From Paracoccaceae bacterium (GTDB lineage: Bacteria; Pseudomonadota; Alphaproteobacteria; Rhodobacterales; Rhodobacteraceae): a DNA stretch of 64,000 bases. The notes under the pieces are model-generated. The model did no database searches and had not been told where the DNA came from. It worked only from the letters and a program-made list of their open reading frames with translations. The translations under genes and the position numbers were made by a program. Below, piece by piece: positions 26,973 to 36,158 of this stretch; positions within the stretch are counted from its first letter, which is position 1, and each line of letters starts with the position of its first letter. Location of the stretch: positions 744,001 through 808,000 of the forward strand of contig JAAFAB010000002.1 in the NCBI GenBank assembly GCA_018222585.1, in the 5' to 3' direction.

Positions 26973-27797
26973 TCAAAAGCTGTCATAAAGCGGGGTGATC
27001 CCGGCCGGGTCGAAGCGCAGCGGCGCCGCGCCGGAGAGGCGCCAGGCCAGGGCCTCTTCGCCCGCCAGCAGGGCGCAGGCGCGCGCCGTGTCGCAGACCG
27101 CTCCGCCGTAAAGCCGGTTGGCCAGGGTGATCACCGCCACCTCGTGCATCGCGGCGCTGCCCGAACCGCAGGCGTCACGTACCAGCAGCACCCGGTAGCC
27201 CGCCGCCACCGCGTCCCGCACCGTGGCCGAGACGCAGGCCTCGCTCCAGACGCCACAGATCACCAGCCACTCGGGCGCCAGCGCCGCGACGTGGGCGCGG
27301 AACGCCGGTTCCGAGAAGCAGGAGAGGTCGTTCTTCAGCACCACCGCCTCGTCCTCCAGCGGCGCGACCTCGGGGCAGAAGGCGGTCAGCGCCGAGCCGG
27401 GGGCCGAGAAGGCGGGTGTGCCGTCGGCTTCGACCGGCTCGAAGGGGCGCGGCGGGACGCGGGTGAAATCGCGCAGGTATCCAGCGTGCAGGCAGGGCAC
27501 CCCCGCCGCCCTCGCCGCCGCCAGCAGGCGTGCGGCATTGCCGAGCACCCGGTCGTATCCGGCCACCAGGTAGCGCGGATCGGCGCGATGTTCCTCCTGC
27601 ATGTCGATTGGCACCAGCAGGCAGCGGGCCGGGTCGAGGCGCAGGAGTTCGTGGAACGGGGTCGCGGTGGCAACGGGGCGGGCGGGCAGGGCCATCGTGA
27701 TGGCAAGTGCATCCGCGACCGGCGCATCGGTGGCGCGTGCCTCGGGGGCCTCTGTCTCTGGGGCCTCTGTCTTGGGGGCGGGGGGCGGCGGGGGCAT
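26973..27797 (-). CDS. Isochorismatase-family cysteine hydrolase
   Basis: The 274-aa product has an N-terminal low-complexity Pro/Glu/Ala tail ('PPPPPAPKTEAPETEAPEA') of about 45 residues and then a cysteine-hydrolase domain. The likely catalytic triad is Asp in 'VPIDMQEEHR', Lys in 'VVLKNDLSCF' and Cys in 'GVWSEACVSATVRDA'. Members hydrolyse amides or vinyl ethers (nicotinamide, isochorismate, ureido compounds). The substrate here is not clear. ATG 27797 is preceded by CCCGGAGACCCC; ATG 27812 or the internal Met near codon 35 are alternatives. It is divergent from the ATP-grasp gene, and the very long track ORF upstream of it is a shadow. Confidence 0.85.
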   Translation of the reverse strand: MPPPPPAPKTEAPETEAPEARATDAPVADALAITMALPARPVATATPFHELLRLDPARCLLVPIDMQEEHRADPRYLVAGYDRVLGNAARLLAAARAAGVPCLHAGYLRDFTRVPPRPFEPVEADGTPAFSAPGSALTAFCPEVAPLEDEAVVLKNDLSCFSEPAFRAHVAALAPEWLVICGVWSEACVSATVRDAVAAGYRVLLVRDACGSGSAAMHEVAVITLANRLYGGAVCDTARACALLAGEEALAWRLSGAAPLRFDPAGITPLYDSF

Positions 27798-28229
27798 GGG
27801 GTCTCCGGGCATCTGCACCAGGGCAGCTTGCCCCCGCCGCAGTCGCTGGGCGCGCCGGAATGCGTCAGGGCAGGGGGCGGAAACGGCCTCCCCCGCCGAC
27901 GGCGCGGCGGCACGGGCCGATGGTCCGGCGCCAAACCCTTGACCTTTGACGCCAAAACGCGCCTCCTTGGGAAAAGGGCCTGCCGGGCGCGGCGGGGAGG
28001 ACGCGGGCAACGCCTCAGATTTGGGCAGATGCCTTTGATTTGCCCTCGCCTGCCCGGCGTCCCGTCGCGGCGCCTCTCGCATCCCCGCCAGGGCTCTGCG
28101 AGGATCGGGGCAAGGACGGGGCCGGGTGTCGAAGGATCCGGGCGCCAGACCAGGGACAAGGGTGCCGGCAGGTGACGGGCCTGCCGGGCCGCGCAAGAAG
28201 AGAAGGGCCGACAGAGCCCGAGGGAGACC
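27798..28229. other. Divergent intergenic region, isochorismatase / ATP-grasp operon
   Basis: This 432-nt region separates divergent genes and should contain two promoters. All ORFs in it have poor codon use and match nothing I know. GGGAGACC immediately before ATG 28230 is the ribosome-binding site of the Anbu operon. I see no repeat unit, palindrome or RNA gene here. Confidence 0.4.
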
Positions 28230-29657
28230 ATGACCGAGAATCGGTTCTTCAACGAGATGGAAGCCGGCGGAGGTGCCGCCAGGGCGCCCTATGCCGGCTA
28301 TGCGCAATGGTTCTCGGGCGAGGATCCCCGCGACCTGCTGAGAAAGTCCGCCGAGGCCGAGACCTTCTTTCGCCGCATCGGGATCACCTTCAACGTCTAC
28401 GGCCAGAAGGAGGCGCAGGAGCGCCTGATCCCCTTCGACATCGTGCCCCGTATCATCTCGGGCTCGGAATGGCGGTTGCTTGAGAAGGGGATCGAACAGC
28501 GGGTCCGCGCGCTGAACGCCTTCCTGGCCGATATCTACGGCACGCAGGAGATCCTGCGCTCGCGGCGCCTGCCCGAGGAACTGATCGCCCGCAACGAGGC
28601 CTTCCTGCCGCAGATGGTGGGCATGGTGCCGCCGGGCGGCGTCTATACACATATCGTCGGCACCGACCTGGTGCGCACCGGCGAGAATGAATTCTACGTG
28701 TTGGAAGACAACGCCCGCACGCCCTCCGGTGTCAGCTACATGCTGGAGAACCGCGAGACGATGCTGCAGATGTTCCCCGAGCTGTTCACCAAGATGAAGG
28801 TGCGCCCGGTGTCCTCCTACCCGGCCGAACTGCGCCGCTCGCTGTCGGAATGCGCGCCGCCGAACTTTGACGGCAGCAAGCCCTGCGTGGCGATCCTGAC
28901 CCCGGGTATCCATAACTCGGCCTATTTCGAACACAGCTTCCTGGCCGACCAGATGGGCGCCGAACTGGTGGAAAGCAGCGATCTGAAGGTCGTGGACGGC
29001 AAGGTGCAGATGCGCACCACCAAGGGCTACAAGCCCATCGACGTGGTCTATCGCCGCGTCGACGACGACTACCTCGATCCGCTGACCTTCAACCCCGAGA
29101 GCATGTTGGGCGTGCCGGGGATCATGGATGTCTACCGCGCCGGCAACATCACCATCGCCAATGCGCCGGGCACCGGCATCGCCGACGACAAGGCGCTTTA
29201 CAGCTACATGCCCGACATCGTCGAGTTTTACACCGGCGAGAAGGCGATCCTGAAGAACGTGCCGACCTGGCGCTGCTCGGAAGAGGACAGCCTGAAATAC
29301 GTGCTCGACAACCTCAAGGACCTCGTCGTCAAGGAGGTCCACGGCTCGGGCGGCTACGGGATGCTGGTCGGCCCCGCCGCTTCGAAGAAAGAGCTTTCCG
29401 ACTTCGAGGCCAAGCTGCGCGCCAAGCCGGGCAACTACGTGGCGCAGCCGACGCTGGCGCTGTCGACGGTGCCGATCATGACCAAGAAGGGCCTTGCGCC
29501 CCGCCATGTCGACCTGCGCCCCTATGTGCTGGTCTCACCGGGGCGGGTGCATATCACCCCGGGCGGGCTGACGCGGGTGGCGCTGAAGGAAGGCTCGCTT
29601 GTGGTGAACTCGTCGCAGGGCGGCGGCACCAAGGATACCTGGGTTCTGGGGGACTGA
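28230..29657 (+). CDS. Circularly permuted type 2 ATP-grasp protein (Anbu operon)
   Basis: This 475-aa cytoplasmic protein belongs to the circularly permuted ATP-grasp family. Conserved stretches include 'GTDLVRTGENEFYVLEDNARTPSGVSYMLENR', 'AILTPGIHNSAYFEH', 'VVKEVHGSGGYGMLVGP' and 'DLRPYVLVSPG'. ATP-grasp enzymes ligate carboxylates to amines, and this subfamily is thought to make a peptide or peptide-like tag. It is the first gene of a four-gene set with alpha-E, transglutaminase-like and Anbu peptidase genes, a combination known across proteobacteria and other phyla. The next gene starts 7 nt after its stop, so they are co-transcribed. The exact product of the enzyme is not established. 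Confidence 0.92.
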   Translation: MTENRFFNEMEAGGGAARAPYAGYAQWFSGEDPRDLLRKSAEAETFFRRIGITFNVYGQKEAQERLIPFDIVPRIISGSEWRLLEKGIEQRVRALNAFLADIYGTQEILRSRRLPEELIARNEAFLPQMVGMVPPGGVYTHIVGTDLVRTGENEFYVLEDNARTPSGVSYMLENRETMLQMFPELFTKMKVRPVSSYPAELRRSLSECAPPNFDGSKPCVAILTPGIHNSAYFEHSFLADQMGAELVESSDLKVVDGKVQMRTTKGYKPIDVVYRRVDDDYLDPLTFNPESMLGVPGIMDVYRAGNITIANAPGTGIADDKALYSYMPDIVEFYTGEKAILKNVPTWRCSEEDSLKYVLDNLKDLVVKEVHGSGGYGMLVGPAASKKELSDFEAKLRAKPGNYVAQPTLALSTVPIMTKKGLAPRHVDLRPYVLVSPGRVHITPGGLTRVALKEGSLVVNSSQGGGTKDTWVLGD

Positions 29658-29663
29658 GTTAAC

Positions 29664-30605
29664 ATGCTGGGACGGACTGCAGGCGGACTCTTCTGGATGT
29701 TCCGCTACCTCGAACGCAGCGAGAATACCGCGCGTCTTCTGGAAACCGGCTTCCGCATCGCGCTGACCGCCGGAGACAACAGCGAAAGCGAATGGGAAAG
29801 CATCGTCACCACGGCCGGTGCGCGTGAAGCCTTCGTCGAGAAATACGACGAATTCGACCAGGCCAACGTGACCAACTTCCTGCTGCGCGACCGCGACAAC
29901 CCCTCTTCGGTGCTGAGCTGCATCGAGGCGGCACGCTCCAATGGCCGCATGGTGCGCACCGCGCTGTCGACCGAAGTCTGGGAGGCGGTCAACGAAGCCT
30001 GGATGACGCTGAAGGAACAGCTGCGCCGCCCGGTCTCGGTGAAGAACCTGGCCGAGGTTCTGGCCTCGGTGCGCCAGCATTCCAGCCTGGTGCGCGGGGC
30101 GCTGCACGGCACCATGCTGCGCAACGACATCTTCGATTTCTGCCGCCTTGGCACCTTCGTCGAGCGGGCCGACAACACGGCGCGCATCCTCGATGTGAAG
30201 TATTACGTCCTGCTGCCCTCGGCGGCCCATGTGGGCAGCTCGATGGACAATATCCAGTGGGAGACCATCCTGCGCTCGGTTTCGGCCTTCCGCAGCTTCC
30301 GCTGGCTGCACGAGGGGGATATCGGCCCGAAGACCATTGCCGATTTCCTCATCCTCGACCGCCGGATGCCGCGCAGCCTGGCATTCTGCTATGCCAAGCT
30401 GGTCGGCAACCTGAATTATCTCAACGGCCCGGACGAGTCCGAGTTGCCCTGCCTGCGGATGGCCAGCCAGACCCATGCGCGGCTTTCGGGGCGGACCATC
30501 GACTCGGTCTTCGACGAGGGGCTGCACGAATTCCTGAAGACCGCCATTTCCGATACCGGCCGTCTGGCCAGCCAGGTCCAGGAAGATTTTCGTTTTTACG
30601 GGTAG
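29664..30605 (+). CDS. Alpha-E domain protein (Anbu operon)
   Basis: This 313-aa all-helical protein has the typical opening 'MLGRTAGGLFWMFRYLERSENTARLLE' and the internal repeat of that pattern 'FCRLGTFVERADNTARILDVKYYVLL' about 160 residues on, which marks the alpha-E family. It almost always accompanies the circularly permuted ATP-grasp ligase and a transglutaminase-like protein, and may act with them in making or handling a peptide modification. No catalytic residues can be assigned. The start ATG 29664 follows a GGGGACTGAGTTAAC sequence, close to the ATP-grasp stop. Confidence 0.92.
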   Translation: MLGRTAGGLFWMFRYLERSENTARLLETGFRIALTAGDNSESEWESIVTTAGAREAFVEKYDEFDQANVTNFLLRDRDNPSSVLSCIEAARSNGRMVRTALSTEVWEAVNEAWMTLKEQLRRPVSVKNLAEVLASVRQHSSLVRGALHGTMLRNDIFDFCRLGTFVERADNTARILDVKYYVLLPSAAHVGSSMDNIQWETILRSVSAFRSFRWLHEGDIGPKTIADFLILDRRMPRSLAFCYAKLVGNLNYLNGPDESELPCLRMASQTHARLSGRTIDSVFDEGLHEFLKTAISDTGRLASQVQEDFRFYG

Positions 30606-30614
30606 AGGGTGCCG

Positions 30615-31415
30615 ATGCGTTTGATGATTTCCCATACCACCACCTATTCCTATGACCGGCCGGTGGATTACGCGCTGCTGCAACTGCGTCTCAGCCCGCG
30701 CAACGGGCCCGGGCAGAGCGTGATCTCCTGGCAGTCCCTGGTCTCGGGCGCGACGCCGCAGGTCGCCTACCAGGATCACTTCCGCAACGCGGTCGAATTG
30801 GTGCAGATGGACGAGGGTGGCCAGACCGTCACCATCACTTCCCAGGGCGAGGTCGAGACCGAGAACCTGAACGGCGTCATCGGCACCGGTGGCAAGGTGC
30901 CGCTGTGGATCTACCGGGGTGCCACCCCGGTGACCACCGCCGGCCCGACCGTGCGCAGGATCGCCGCCGGCGCGAAGGAGGCCCTGGCCGAGAACACCCT
31001 GGCCGGCATCCACCAGCTTTCCTCGCTGGTCGGCGAGGCGGTGCGCTACGAGAAGGGCACCACCCATGTCGCCACCACCGCCGAAGAGGCGGCCCAGGCG
31101 GGGCAGGGGGTCTGCCAGGACCAGGCCCATGTGCTGATCGCCGCCGCCCGTCACCTCGGGCTGCCGGCGCGCTATGTCTCGGGCTACCTGCTGCTGGAGG
31201 GCCAGACCCAGCAGGAGGCCGGGCACGGCTGGGCAGAGGTCTGGATCGACGGCCTCGGCTGGGTCGGCTTCGATGTCTCCAACGAGATCTGCCCGGACGA
31301 TCGCTATGTCCGTGTCGCCCTCGGGCGCGACTATTCCGAAGCCGCCCCGGTGCGCGGATTGCGCCAGGGCGACGCCACGGAAGAGCTTTGCGTTTCCTTG
31401 CAGGTTCAGCAATAG
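30615..31415 (+). CDS. Transglutaminase-like cysteine peptidase (Anbu operon)
   Basis: The 266-aa protein has an N-terminal beta-rich domain ('MISHTTTYSYDRPVDYALLQLRLSPR') and a transglutaminase core. The triad can be read as Cys in 'GVCQDQAHVLIAAAR', His in 'EAGHGWAEVWIDG' and Asp in 'GFDVSNEI'. Proteins of this kind are thought to be peptidases or amidases acting on the tag made by the neighbouring ATP-grasp enzyme. I chose ATG 30615 because AGAGGG lies 5-6 nt upstream; GTG 30609 is the track start. It is 9 nt from the alpha-E stop and 52 nt from the Anbu start. Confidence 0.92.
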   Translation: MRLMISHTTTYSYDRPVDYALLQLRLSPRNGPGQSVISWQSLVSGATPQVAYQDHFRNAVELVQMDEGGQTVTITSQGEVETENLNGVIGTGGKVPLWIYRGATPVTTAGPTVRRIAAGAKEALAENTLAGIHQLSSLVGEAVRYEKGTTHVATTAEEAAQAGQGVCQDQAHVLIAAARHLGLPARYVSGYLLLEGQTQQEAGHGWAEVWIDGLGWVGFDVSNEICPDDRYVRVALGRDYSEAAPVRGLRQGDATEELCVSLQVQQ

Positions 31416-31467
31416 ACTGTCGCGGTCCGACTCGTTTGCGGACATCTGACCTGGAGCCACTCGACAC

Positions 31468-32205
31468 ATGACCTACTGCGTTGCGATGCAGCTTGAACGG
31501 GGGCTTCTGTTCATGTCCGACACCCGCACAAACTCGGGCGTCGACAATATCTCGACCTTCCGCAAGATGTTCCACTTCGACGTCGAGGGGGAGCGCTCGA
31601 TCACCCTGATGACGGCGGGCAACCTGGCCACCACCCAGGCGGTGATCAGCCTGTTGCAGGAACGTTCGAAAAGTGCGGATGAGCGCAACCCGGACATCCT
31701 GGCCCTGCCGACCATGTTCCAGGTCGCCGGCCTGATCGGCCAGACCCTGCGCGAGGTCATTGCCCAGCATGACGACAACGGCCAGAAGGCCAGCGCCGCC
31801 TTCTCGGCCACCATCCTCGTCGGCGGCCAGATCGCCGGCGGCGAGCCGCGCCTCTACCTGATCTACCCCGAGGGCAATTTCATCGAGGCCTCGGCGGATA
31901 CGCCCTATTTCCAGATCGGGGAAACCAAGTACGGCCGTCCGATCCTGGTCCGCGCCTACGATCCGAAAATGTCCTTCGAAGAGGCGATGAAGCTGATGCT
32001 GGTCAGCTTCGACAGCACCATCAAGGCCAATCTCTCGGTCGCCCTGCCGCTGGATTACCAGATCTACGAGACCGGCAGCCTGAAACCGGGCCGTCGCGGG
32101 CGGATCGAGCCCGAAGATCCCTACTACCAGGAGATCTCCTCGGGCTGGGGCGTCGCCCTCCGCGAGGCGTTCAGCGCCCTGCCGGACTTCAGCTTCGACG
32201 GCTGA
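31468..32205 (+). CDS. anbu: Anbu, proteasome-related Ntn-hydrolase
   Basis: This 245-aa protein is of the ancestral beta-subunit (Anbu) family, related to HslV and 20S proteasome beta subunits. After removal of Met the N-terminal Thr of 'MTYCVAMQL' would be the nucleophile. Other conserved features are 'FMSDTRTNSGVDNISTFRKM' with the family Asp and Lys positions, and 'VSFDSTIKANLSVALPLD'. Anbu assembles into large open rings in the cytoplasm, and a physiological substrate is not known. Its place as last gene after ATP-grasp, alpha-E and transglutaminase-like genes is the standard arrangement. Confidence 0.95.
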   Translation: MTYCVAMQLERGLLFMSDTRTNSGVDNISTFRKMFHFDVEGERSITLMTAGNLATTQAVISLLQERSKSADERNPDILALPTMFQVAGLIGQTLREVIAQHDDNGQKASAAFSATILVGGQIAGGEPRLYLIYPEGNFIEASADTPYFQIGETKYGRPILVRAYDPKMSFEEAMKLMLVSFDSTIKANLSVALPLDYQIYETGSLKPGRRGRIEPEDPYYQEISSGWGVALREAFSALPDFSFDG

Positions 32206-32670
32206 GCGCCGCCGCTCCTGCCCTTTCCAGACCTGTCGCGCCAGCCTCCGGGCAGGCCGTCCCGACCTCGCGGTCCTGCCGAAAAGCAGGCCGTGGCTTC
32301 GGTCGCGCCTCTGCCAGATGCGACTCGTTACGTCATGAAAACGTCGCCTTCCCACGCGTAATCTGCCTGTTTCGAGAGCAGTTCCGGGCAAAACTGCCGC
32401 CGGGATGGGCATTTGCCTGCATGGAAAGCAGATTTCTCCGGGGTGAACGCGGCGGGCTTGGCAAAGCTGTCGGGGATGGGCGTTGATGACGCTGCGCCGC
32501 AGAAGACGGCGTAGAACAAGAATGTGCGGTGGCAATCCAATCTGGCGGTTCGGTCACCACCGCACGAGAAGCAACTGTACAGCTGCTTGGGGAGATATAG
32601 GGGGTTTTTGCGATGGTTTCCACCATGGCCCCTTTGTGCCCCGGCAGCGCCAATAGGGGATGAACCATCC
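32206..32670. other. Intergenic region upstream of urtA
   Basis: This 465-nt region between anbu and urtA is noticeably less GC-rich in its second half and contains no convincing ORF. It should hold the urt promoter. In related bacteria urt genes are under nitrogen control, but I cannot identify NtrC sites with confidence. TAGGGGATGAACC precedes the urtA ATG. Confidence 0.4.
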
Positions 32671-33951
32671 ATGTCGCATTTTCTCAAGTCGATGGTCGGT
32701 GCCGCCGCGGGCGCGCTGATGATCACCGGCGCGGCCCAGGCGCAGGACACCATCAAGGTCGGCGTGCTGCATTCGCTGTCCGGCACCATGGCAATTTCCG
32801 AAACCACCCTCAAAGACACCATGCTGATGCTGATCGAAGAGCAGAACGCCAAGGGCGGCCTGCTGGGCAAGCAGCTTGAGGCCGTGGTCGTCGACCCTGC
32901 CTCGGACTGGCCGCTGTTCGCCGAGAAGGCGCGCGAGTTGCTGACCGTCTCCGAGGTCGACGTCATGTTCGGCTGCTGGACCTCGGTGTCCCGCAAGTCC
33001 GTCCTGCCGGTCATCGAGGAACTGAACGGCCTGCTGTTCTACCCGGTGCAGTACGAGGGCGAAGAGTCCTCCTACAACGTCTTCTACACCGGCGCGGCGC
33101 CGAACCAGCAGGCGATCCCGGCCACCGACTACTTCCTGGACGAACTGGGCGTCGAGAAGTTCGCCCTGCTGGGGACCGACTACGTCTACCCCCGCACCAC
33201 CAACAACATCCTGGAAAGCTACCTGCAGTCGAAGGGCGTCGCCGAAGAGGACATCTTCGTCAACTACACCCCCTTCGGTCACTCCGACTGGTCCAAGATC
33301 GTTTCGGATGTCGTGGCGCTTGGCGCGGACGGCAAGAAGGTCGGCGTGATCTCGACCATCAACGGCGACGCCAACATCGGCTTCTACAAGGAACTGGCCG
33401 CCGCCGGAATCTCGGCCGACGACATCCCCGTCGTGGCCTTCTCGGTGGGTGAGGAAGAGCTGTCCGGCCTCGACACCTCGAACCTCGTCGGCCACCTGGC
33501 TGCCTGGAACTATTTCCAGTCCGCCGACACCGAAGCCAACGAGGAATTCGTCGCCAAGTGGAAGGAATTCGCCGGCGAAGAGCGCGTGACCAACGACCCG
33601 ATGGAAGCCCATTACATCGGCTTCAACATGTGGGTGAACGCCGTCGAAGAGGCCGGCACCACCGACGTGGATACCGTCATCGGCGCCATGGTCGGCCAGA
33701 CCTTCCCGAACCTGACCGGCGGCACCGCCGAGATGCTCCCGAACCACCACCTGTCCAAGCCGGTTCTGATCGGTGAGATCCAGGAAGATGGCCAGTTCGA
33801 CATCATCTCGGAAACCGACCCGGTGCCGGGCGACGCCTGGACCGACTTCCTGCCGGAATCGGCTGTCCTGACGTCCGACTGGCCGGGCCTCGACTGCGGC
33901 ATGTACAACACCGAGACCGAGACCTGCGTCCAGCGCGGCTCGAACTACTGA
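32671..33951 (+). CDS. urtA: Urea ABC transporter substrate-binding protein UrtA
   Basis: The 426-aa periplasmic binding protein carries a signal peptide ('MVGAAAGALMITGAAQAQ') and the UrtA-type core. This includes 'IKVGVLHSLSGTMAISE', 'DVMFGCWTSVSRKSVLPV', 'LLFYPVQYEGEE' and 'GTDYVYPRTTN', all diagnostic for urea binders rather than branched-chain amino acid binders. It captures urea for the UrtBC permease and UrtDE ATPases encoded downstream. ATG 32671 gives the signal peptide directly. The gene is followed by a hairpin and then urtB 134 nt later, which would allow higher expression of the binding protein. Confidence 0.96.
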   Translation: MSHFLKSMVGAAAGALMITGAAQAQDTIKVGVLHSLSGTMAISETTLKDTMLMLIEEQNAKGGLLGKQLEAVVVDPASDWPLFAEKARELLTVSEVDVMFGCWTSVSRKSVLPVIEELNGLLFYPVQYEGEESSYNVFYTGAAPNQQAIPATDYFLDELGVEKFALLGTDYVYPRTTNNILESYLQSKGVAEEDIFVNYTPFGHSDWSKIVSDVVALGADGKKVGVISTINGDANIGFYKELAAAGISADDIPVVAFSVGEEELSGLDTSNLVGHLAAWNYFQSADTEANEEFVAKWKEFAGEERVTNDPMEAHYIGFNMWVNAVEEAGTTDVDTVIGAMVGQTFPNLTGGTAEMLPNHHLSKPVLIGEIQEDGQFDIISETDPVPGDAWTDFLPESAVLTSDWPGLDCGMYNTETETCVQRGSNY

Positions 33952-33967
33952 TCCGGTGACACCTCGT

Positions 33968-33989
33968 CCGGGCGCCCCAGGGTGCCCGG
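33968..33989 (+). terminator. Hairpin between urtA and urtB
   Basis: CCGGGCGCC-ccag-GGTGCCCGG gives a 9-bp stem with one wobble pair, 16 nt after the urtA stop. No T-run follows, so it is more likely an RNA-stabilising or attenuating hairpin than a full terminator. Confidence 0.5.
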
Positions 33990-34085
33990 GCCCTGACGGG
34001 CGGGATGGTCTTCTCCTCCCATTTCCCCATTCCGCCCGTTCCCGTATCCGCCCGACCTTCCCCGCAGCCCTGCCGCAGGACCGAA

Positions 34086-36047
34086 ATGCTCAATCGCCTT
34101 CTTCCGGCTGTCGCCATGGCGCTCTGCCTGCTTGCCCCCGCCAATCGCGGCGCGGCGCAGGAGACCATCCAGCCGCTCCTCCAGGAGCAATCCGAGCTGC
34201 TGCTGGAAAGCTCGCGCCGCACCATCCAGCCGGCCATCGACGCCATCGCCGCCTCGGGCCTGCCCCAGGTCCCTGCGGTTCTGGAAACCTGGGCCGCCCG
34301 CGACATGTGGCAGCGCGTCGAGGATGGCGCCTTCTTCCGCGCCGAGCGCAACGAGGACCGCAGCTACACGCTGCATGACTTCGACACCGGCGAAAGCTTC
34401 GGCCCCTACGACAAGGACGCGCTGGAGCAACTGAAGCCCAATTCGGGCATCCAGGCGCTGATCGGCGCGGCGCTGGTGCGCTTCCAGCTTTCCGATCCCG
34501 ATCCGGCAACCCGCGCCGGGGCGCTCGACAATATCGACCGAAACGGCGAAGCCAGCCACCTCGAACCGCTCGCCGCCTCGATCGAGGGAGAGGACGATCC
34601 GGTCCTCAGGGCGCGCAAGGAACGGCTGCTGACCCTGCTGACCATCCGCTTCTCGACCGACAAGGCAGAGCGCGTCGCCGCCATCGAAAGCGTCGCGGGC
34701 AGCCTCGACGTGGCGGTACGCGCCACGCTGAACCCGCTGGTCGCCACCACGCTTGCCGCCGGTACCGAACTGCCCGAGGGTCGCAACATCGCCCGTGAAC
34801 TGCGCCCCGGCAGCGAGGCGCTGCCCCGCCTGCAGGCCTACGAGCTGCTGGTGAGCGAAGGGTTGGCGCCGAAGCTGGTCACCTCGGCCGCCCTGCGCGC
34901 CATGCTGGCGGAGCATATCGAGGGCGGCGCCGTCGCCGGCGTGCCCCTGGAGCGTCTCTCCGCTCCCGCCGCGAGGCGCGAGGCGTTCGCCGGTCTGGTC
35001 GAGGCGGGTCTCGTCGAACCCGCGGCCACTGAAGAGGACATCGATGCCTCACTCGCTGCCCATGTCTTCTACCAGACCTATGCCGAACCCGACGCCGGGG
35101 TGACCGCCGCCGCCGAGGAGGCGCTCTCCTCCATCGACCTCAAGGTCGGGGTGAACCAGTTCCTCGACCTCGGCCTGGATGCGCTCTCGCTCGGCTCGAT
35201 CTACTTCCTTGCGGCCATCGGCCTGGCCATCACCTTCGGGGTGATGGGGGTGATCAACATGGCCCATGGCGAGTTCATCATGATGGGCGCCTACACCGGC
35301 TACGTGCTGCAACAGGTGATCCCCGACTACACGGTGTCGATCCTGCTGGCGATCCCGCTGGCCTTCGCGGTGACCTTCGCCGCCGGGGTGGCGATGGAGC
35401 GGCTGGTGATCCGCTGGCTCTATTCGCGCCCGCTGGAAACGCTGCTGGCCACTTTCGGCGTCTCGATCGCGCTGCAGCAGCTGGCCAAGAACATCTTCGG
35501 CACCCAGGCCCGGCCGCTGACCGCGCCGGACTGGCTGAACGGCTCCTGGGTGGTGAACGACATCGTCGGCATCAGCTACATCCGGATCGCCATCTTCGTG
35601 CTGGCGCTGATCTTCCTCGGGCTGTTCCTGTTCATGATGAAGAAGACCCGGCTGGGGCTGGAAACCCGCGCGGTGACCCAGAATCCGAAGATGGCCGCCT
35701 CGATGGGCATCAACCCCGACCGGGTCAACATGCTGACCTTCGGCCTCGGCTCCGGCATCGCCGGGATCGCGGGCGTGGCCATCGGCCTTTATGCGCAGGT
35801 GACCTCGGAAATCGGCCAGCAATATATCGTGCAGAGCTTCATGACCGTGGTCGTGGGCGGTGTCGGCAATATCTGGGGCACCCTGCTGGGGGCCACGATG
35901 ATCGGCTTCCTGCAGAAGGGGATCGAGTGGTTCAACCCCTCCAACACCCTCGCCGCCCAGACCTACATGATCGTCTTCATCATCATCTTCATCCAGTTCC
36001 GTCCCCGGGGAATCATCGCCCTGAAGGGCCGCGCCGCAGGAGACTGA
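34086..36047 (+). CDS. urtB: Urea ABC transporter permease UrtB
   Basis: The 653-aa protein has a signal peptide ('LLPAVAMALCLLAPANRGAAQ'), a periplasmic helical N-terminal region of about 330 residues, then a LivH-like membrane domain. The membrane part contains 'SLGSIYFLAAIGLAITFGVMGVINMAHGEFIMMGAY' and ends 'FIQFRPRGIIALKGRAAGD'. The long N-terminal region is usual for UrtB, as opposed to plain LivH proteins. ATG 34086 was chosen because it begins a proper signal peptide. It works with UrtC as the urea channel in the inner membrane. Confidence 0.95.
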   Translation: MLNRLLPAVAMALCLLAPANRGAAQETIQPLLQEQSELLLESSRRTIQPAIDAIAASGLPQVPAVLETWAARDMWQRVEDGAFFRAERNEDRSYTLHDFDTGESFGPYDKDALEQLKPNSGIQALIGAALVRFQLSDPDPATRAGALDNIDRNGEASHLEPLAASIEGEDDPVLRARKERLLTLLTIRFSTDKAERVAAIESVAGSLDVAVRATLNPLVATTLAAGTELPEGRNIARELRPGSEALPRLQAYELLVSEGLAPKLVTSAALRAMLAEHIEGGAVAGVPLERLSAPAARREAFAGLVEAGLVEPAATEEDIDASLAAHVFYQTYAEPDAGVTAAAEEALSSIDLKVGVNQFLDLGLDALSLGSIYFLAAIGLAITFGVMGVINMAHGEFIMMGAYTGYVLQQVIPDYTVSILLAIPLAFAVTFAAGVAMERLVIRWLYSRPLETLLATFGVSIALQQLAKNIFGTQARPLTAPDWLNGSWVVNDIVGISYIRIAIFVLALIFLGLFLFMMKKTRLGLETRAVTQNPKMAASMGINPDRVNMLTFGLGSGIAGIAGVAIGLYAQVTSEIGQQYIVQSFMTVVVGGVGNIWGTLLGATMIGFLQKGIEWFNPSNTLAAQTYMIVFIIIFIQFRPRGIIALKGRAAGD

Positions 36048-36050
36048 GCC

Positions 36051-36158
36051 ATGATTCCGAAAGGCCGCCCCGCCAATCTCGACCGCCCGCCGCTGCCCGT
36101 GATCACCGGCGGAAAGCCGGACTGTGCCGCAACCGGATCCGAGGAGCAGGACCAATGA
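36051..36158 (+). CDS. Possible 35-aa leader ORF between urtB and urtC
   Basis: This ORF is too short for the ORF track. It begins 3 nt after the urtB stop, with AGGAG 8 nt upstream of its ATG. It encodes a polar peptide starting 'MIPKGRPANLDRPPLPVITG' with one Cys. Its TGA overlaps the ATG of the next small ORF (ATGA). I do not recognise a family. The placement and ribosome-binding site argue that it is translated, but a conserved function is unproven. Confidence 0.4.
   Translation: MIPKGRPANLDRPPLPVITGGKPDCAATGSEEQDQ

Noticed and set aside
26973-29507. 844-aa fusion of the isochorismatase with an upstream region
   Set aside because: Residues before the Pro-rich start are antisense to the ATP-grasp gene. 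ATG 27797 with its GGAG site is a better start.
32406-32421. GG-N10-GC (TGGGCATTTGCCTGCA) upstream of urtA as a sigma-54 promoter
   Set aside because: Only the invariant GG and GC match. The rest of the -24/-12 consensus is poor, and it lies 250 nt from urtA with no clear NtrC sites. Chance matches are common.
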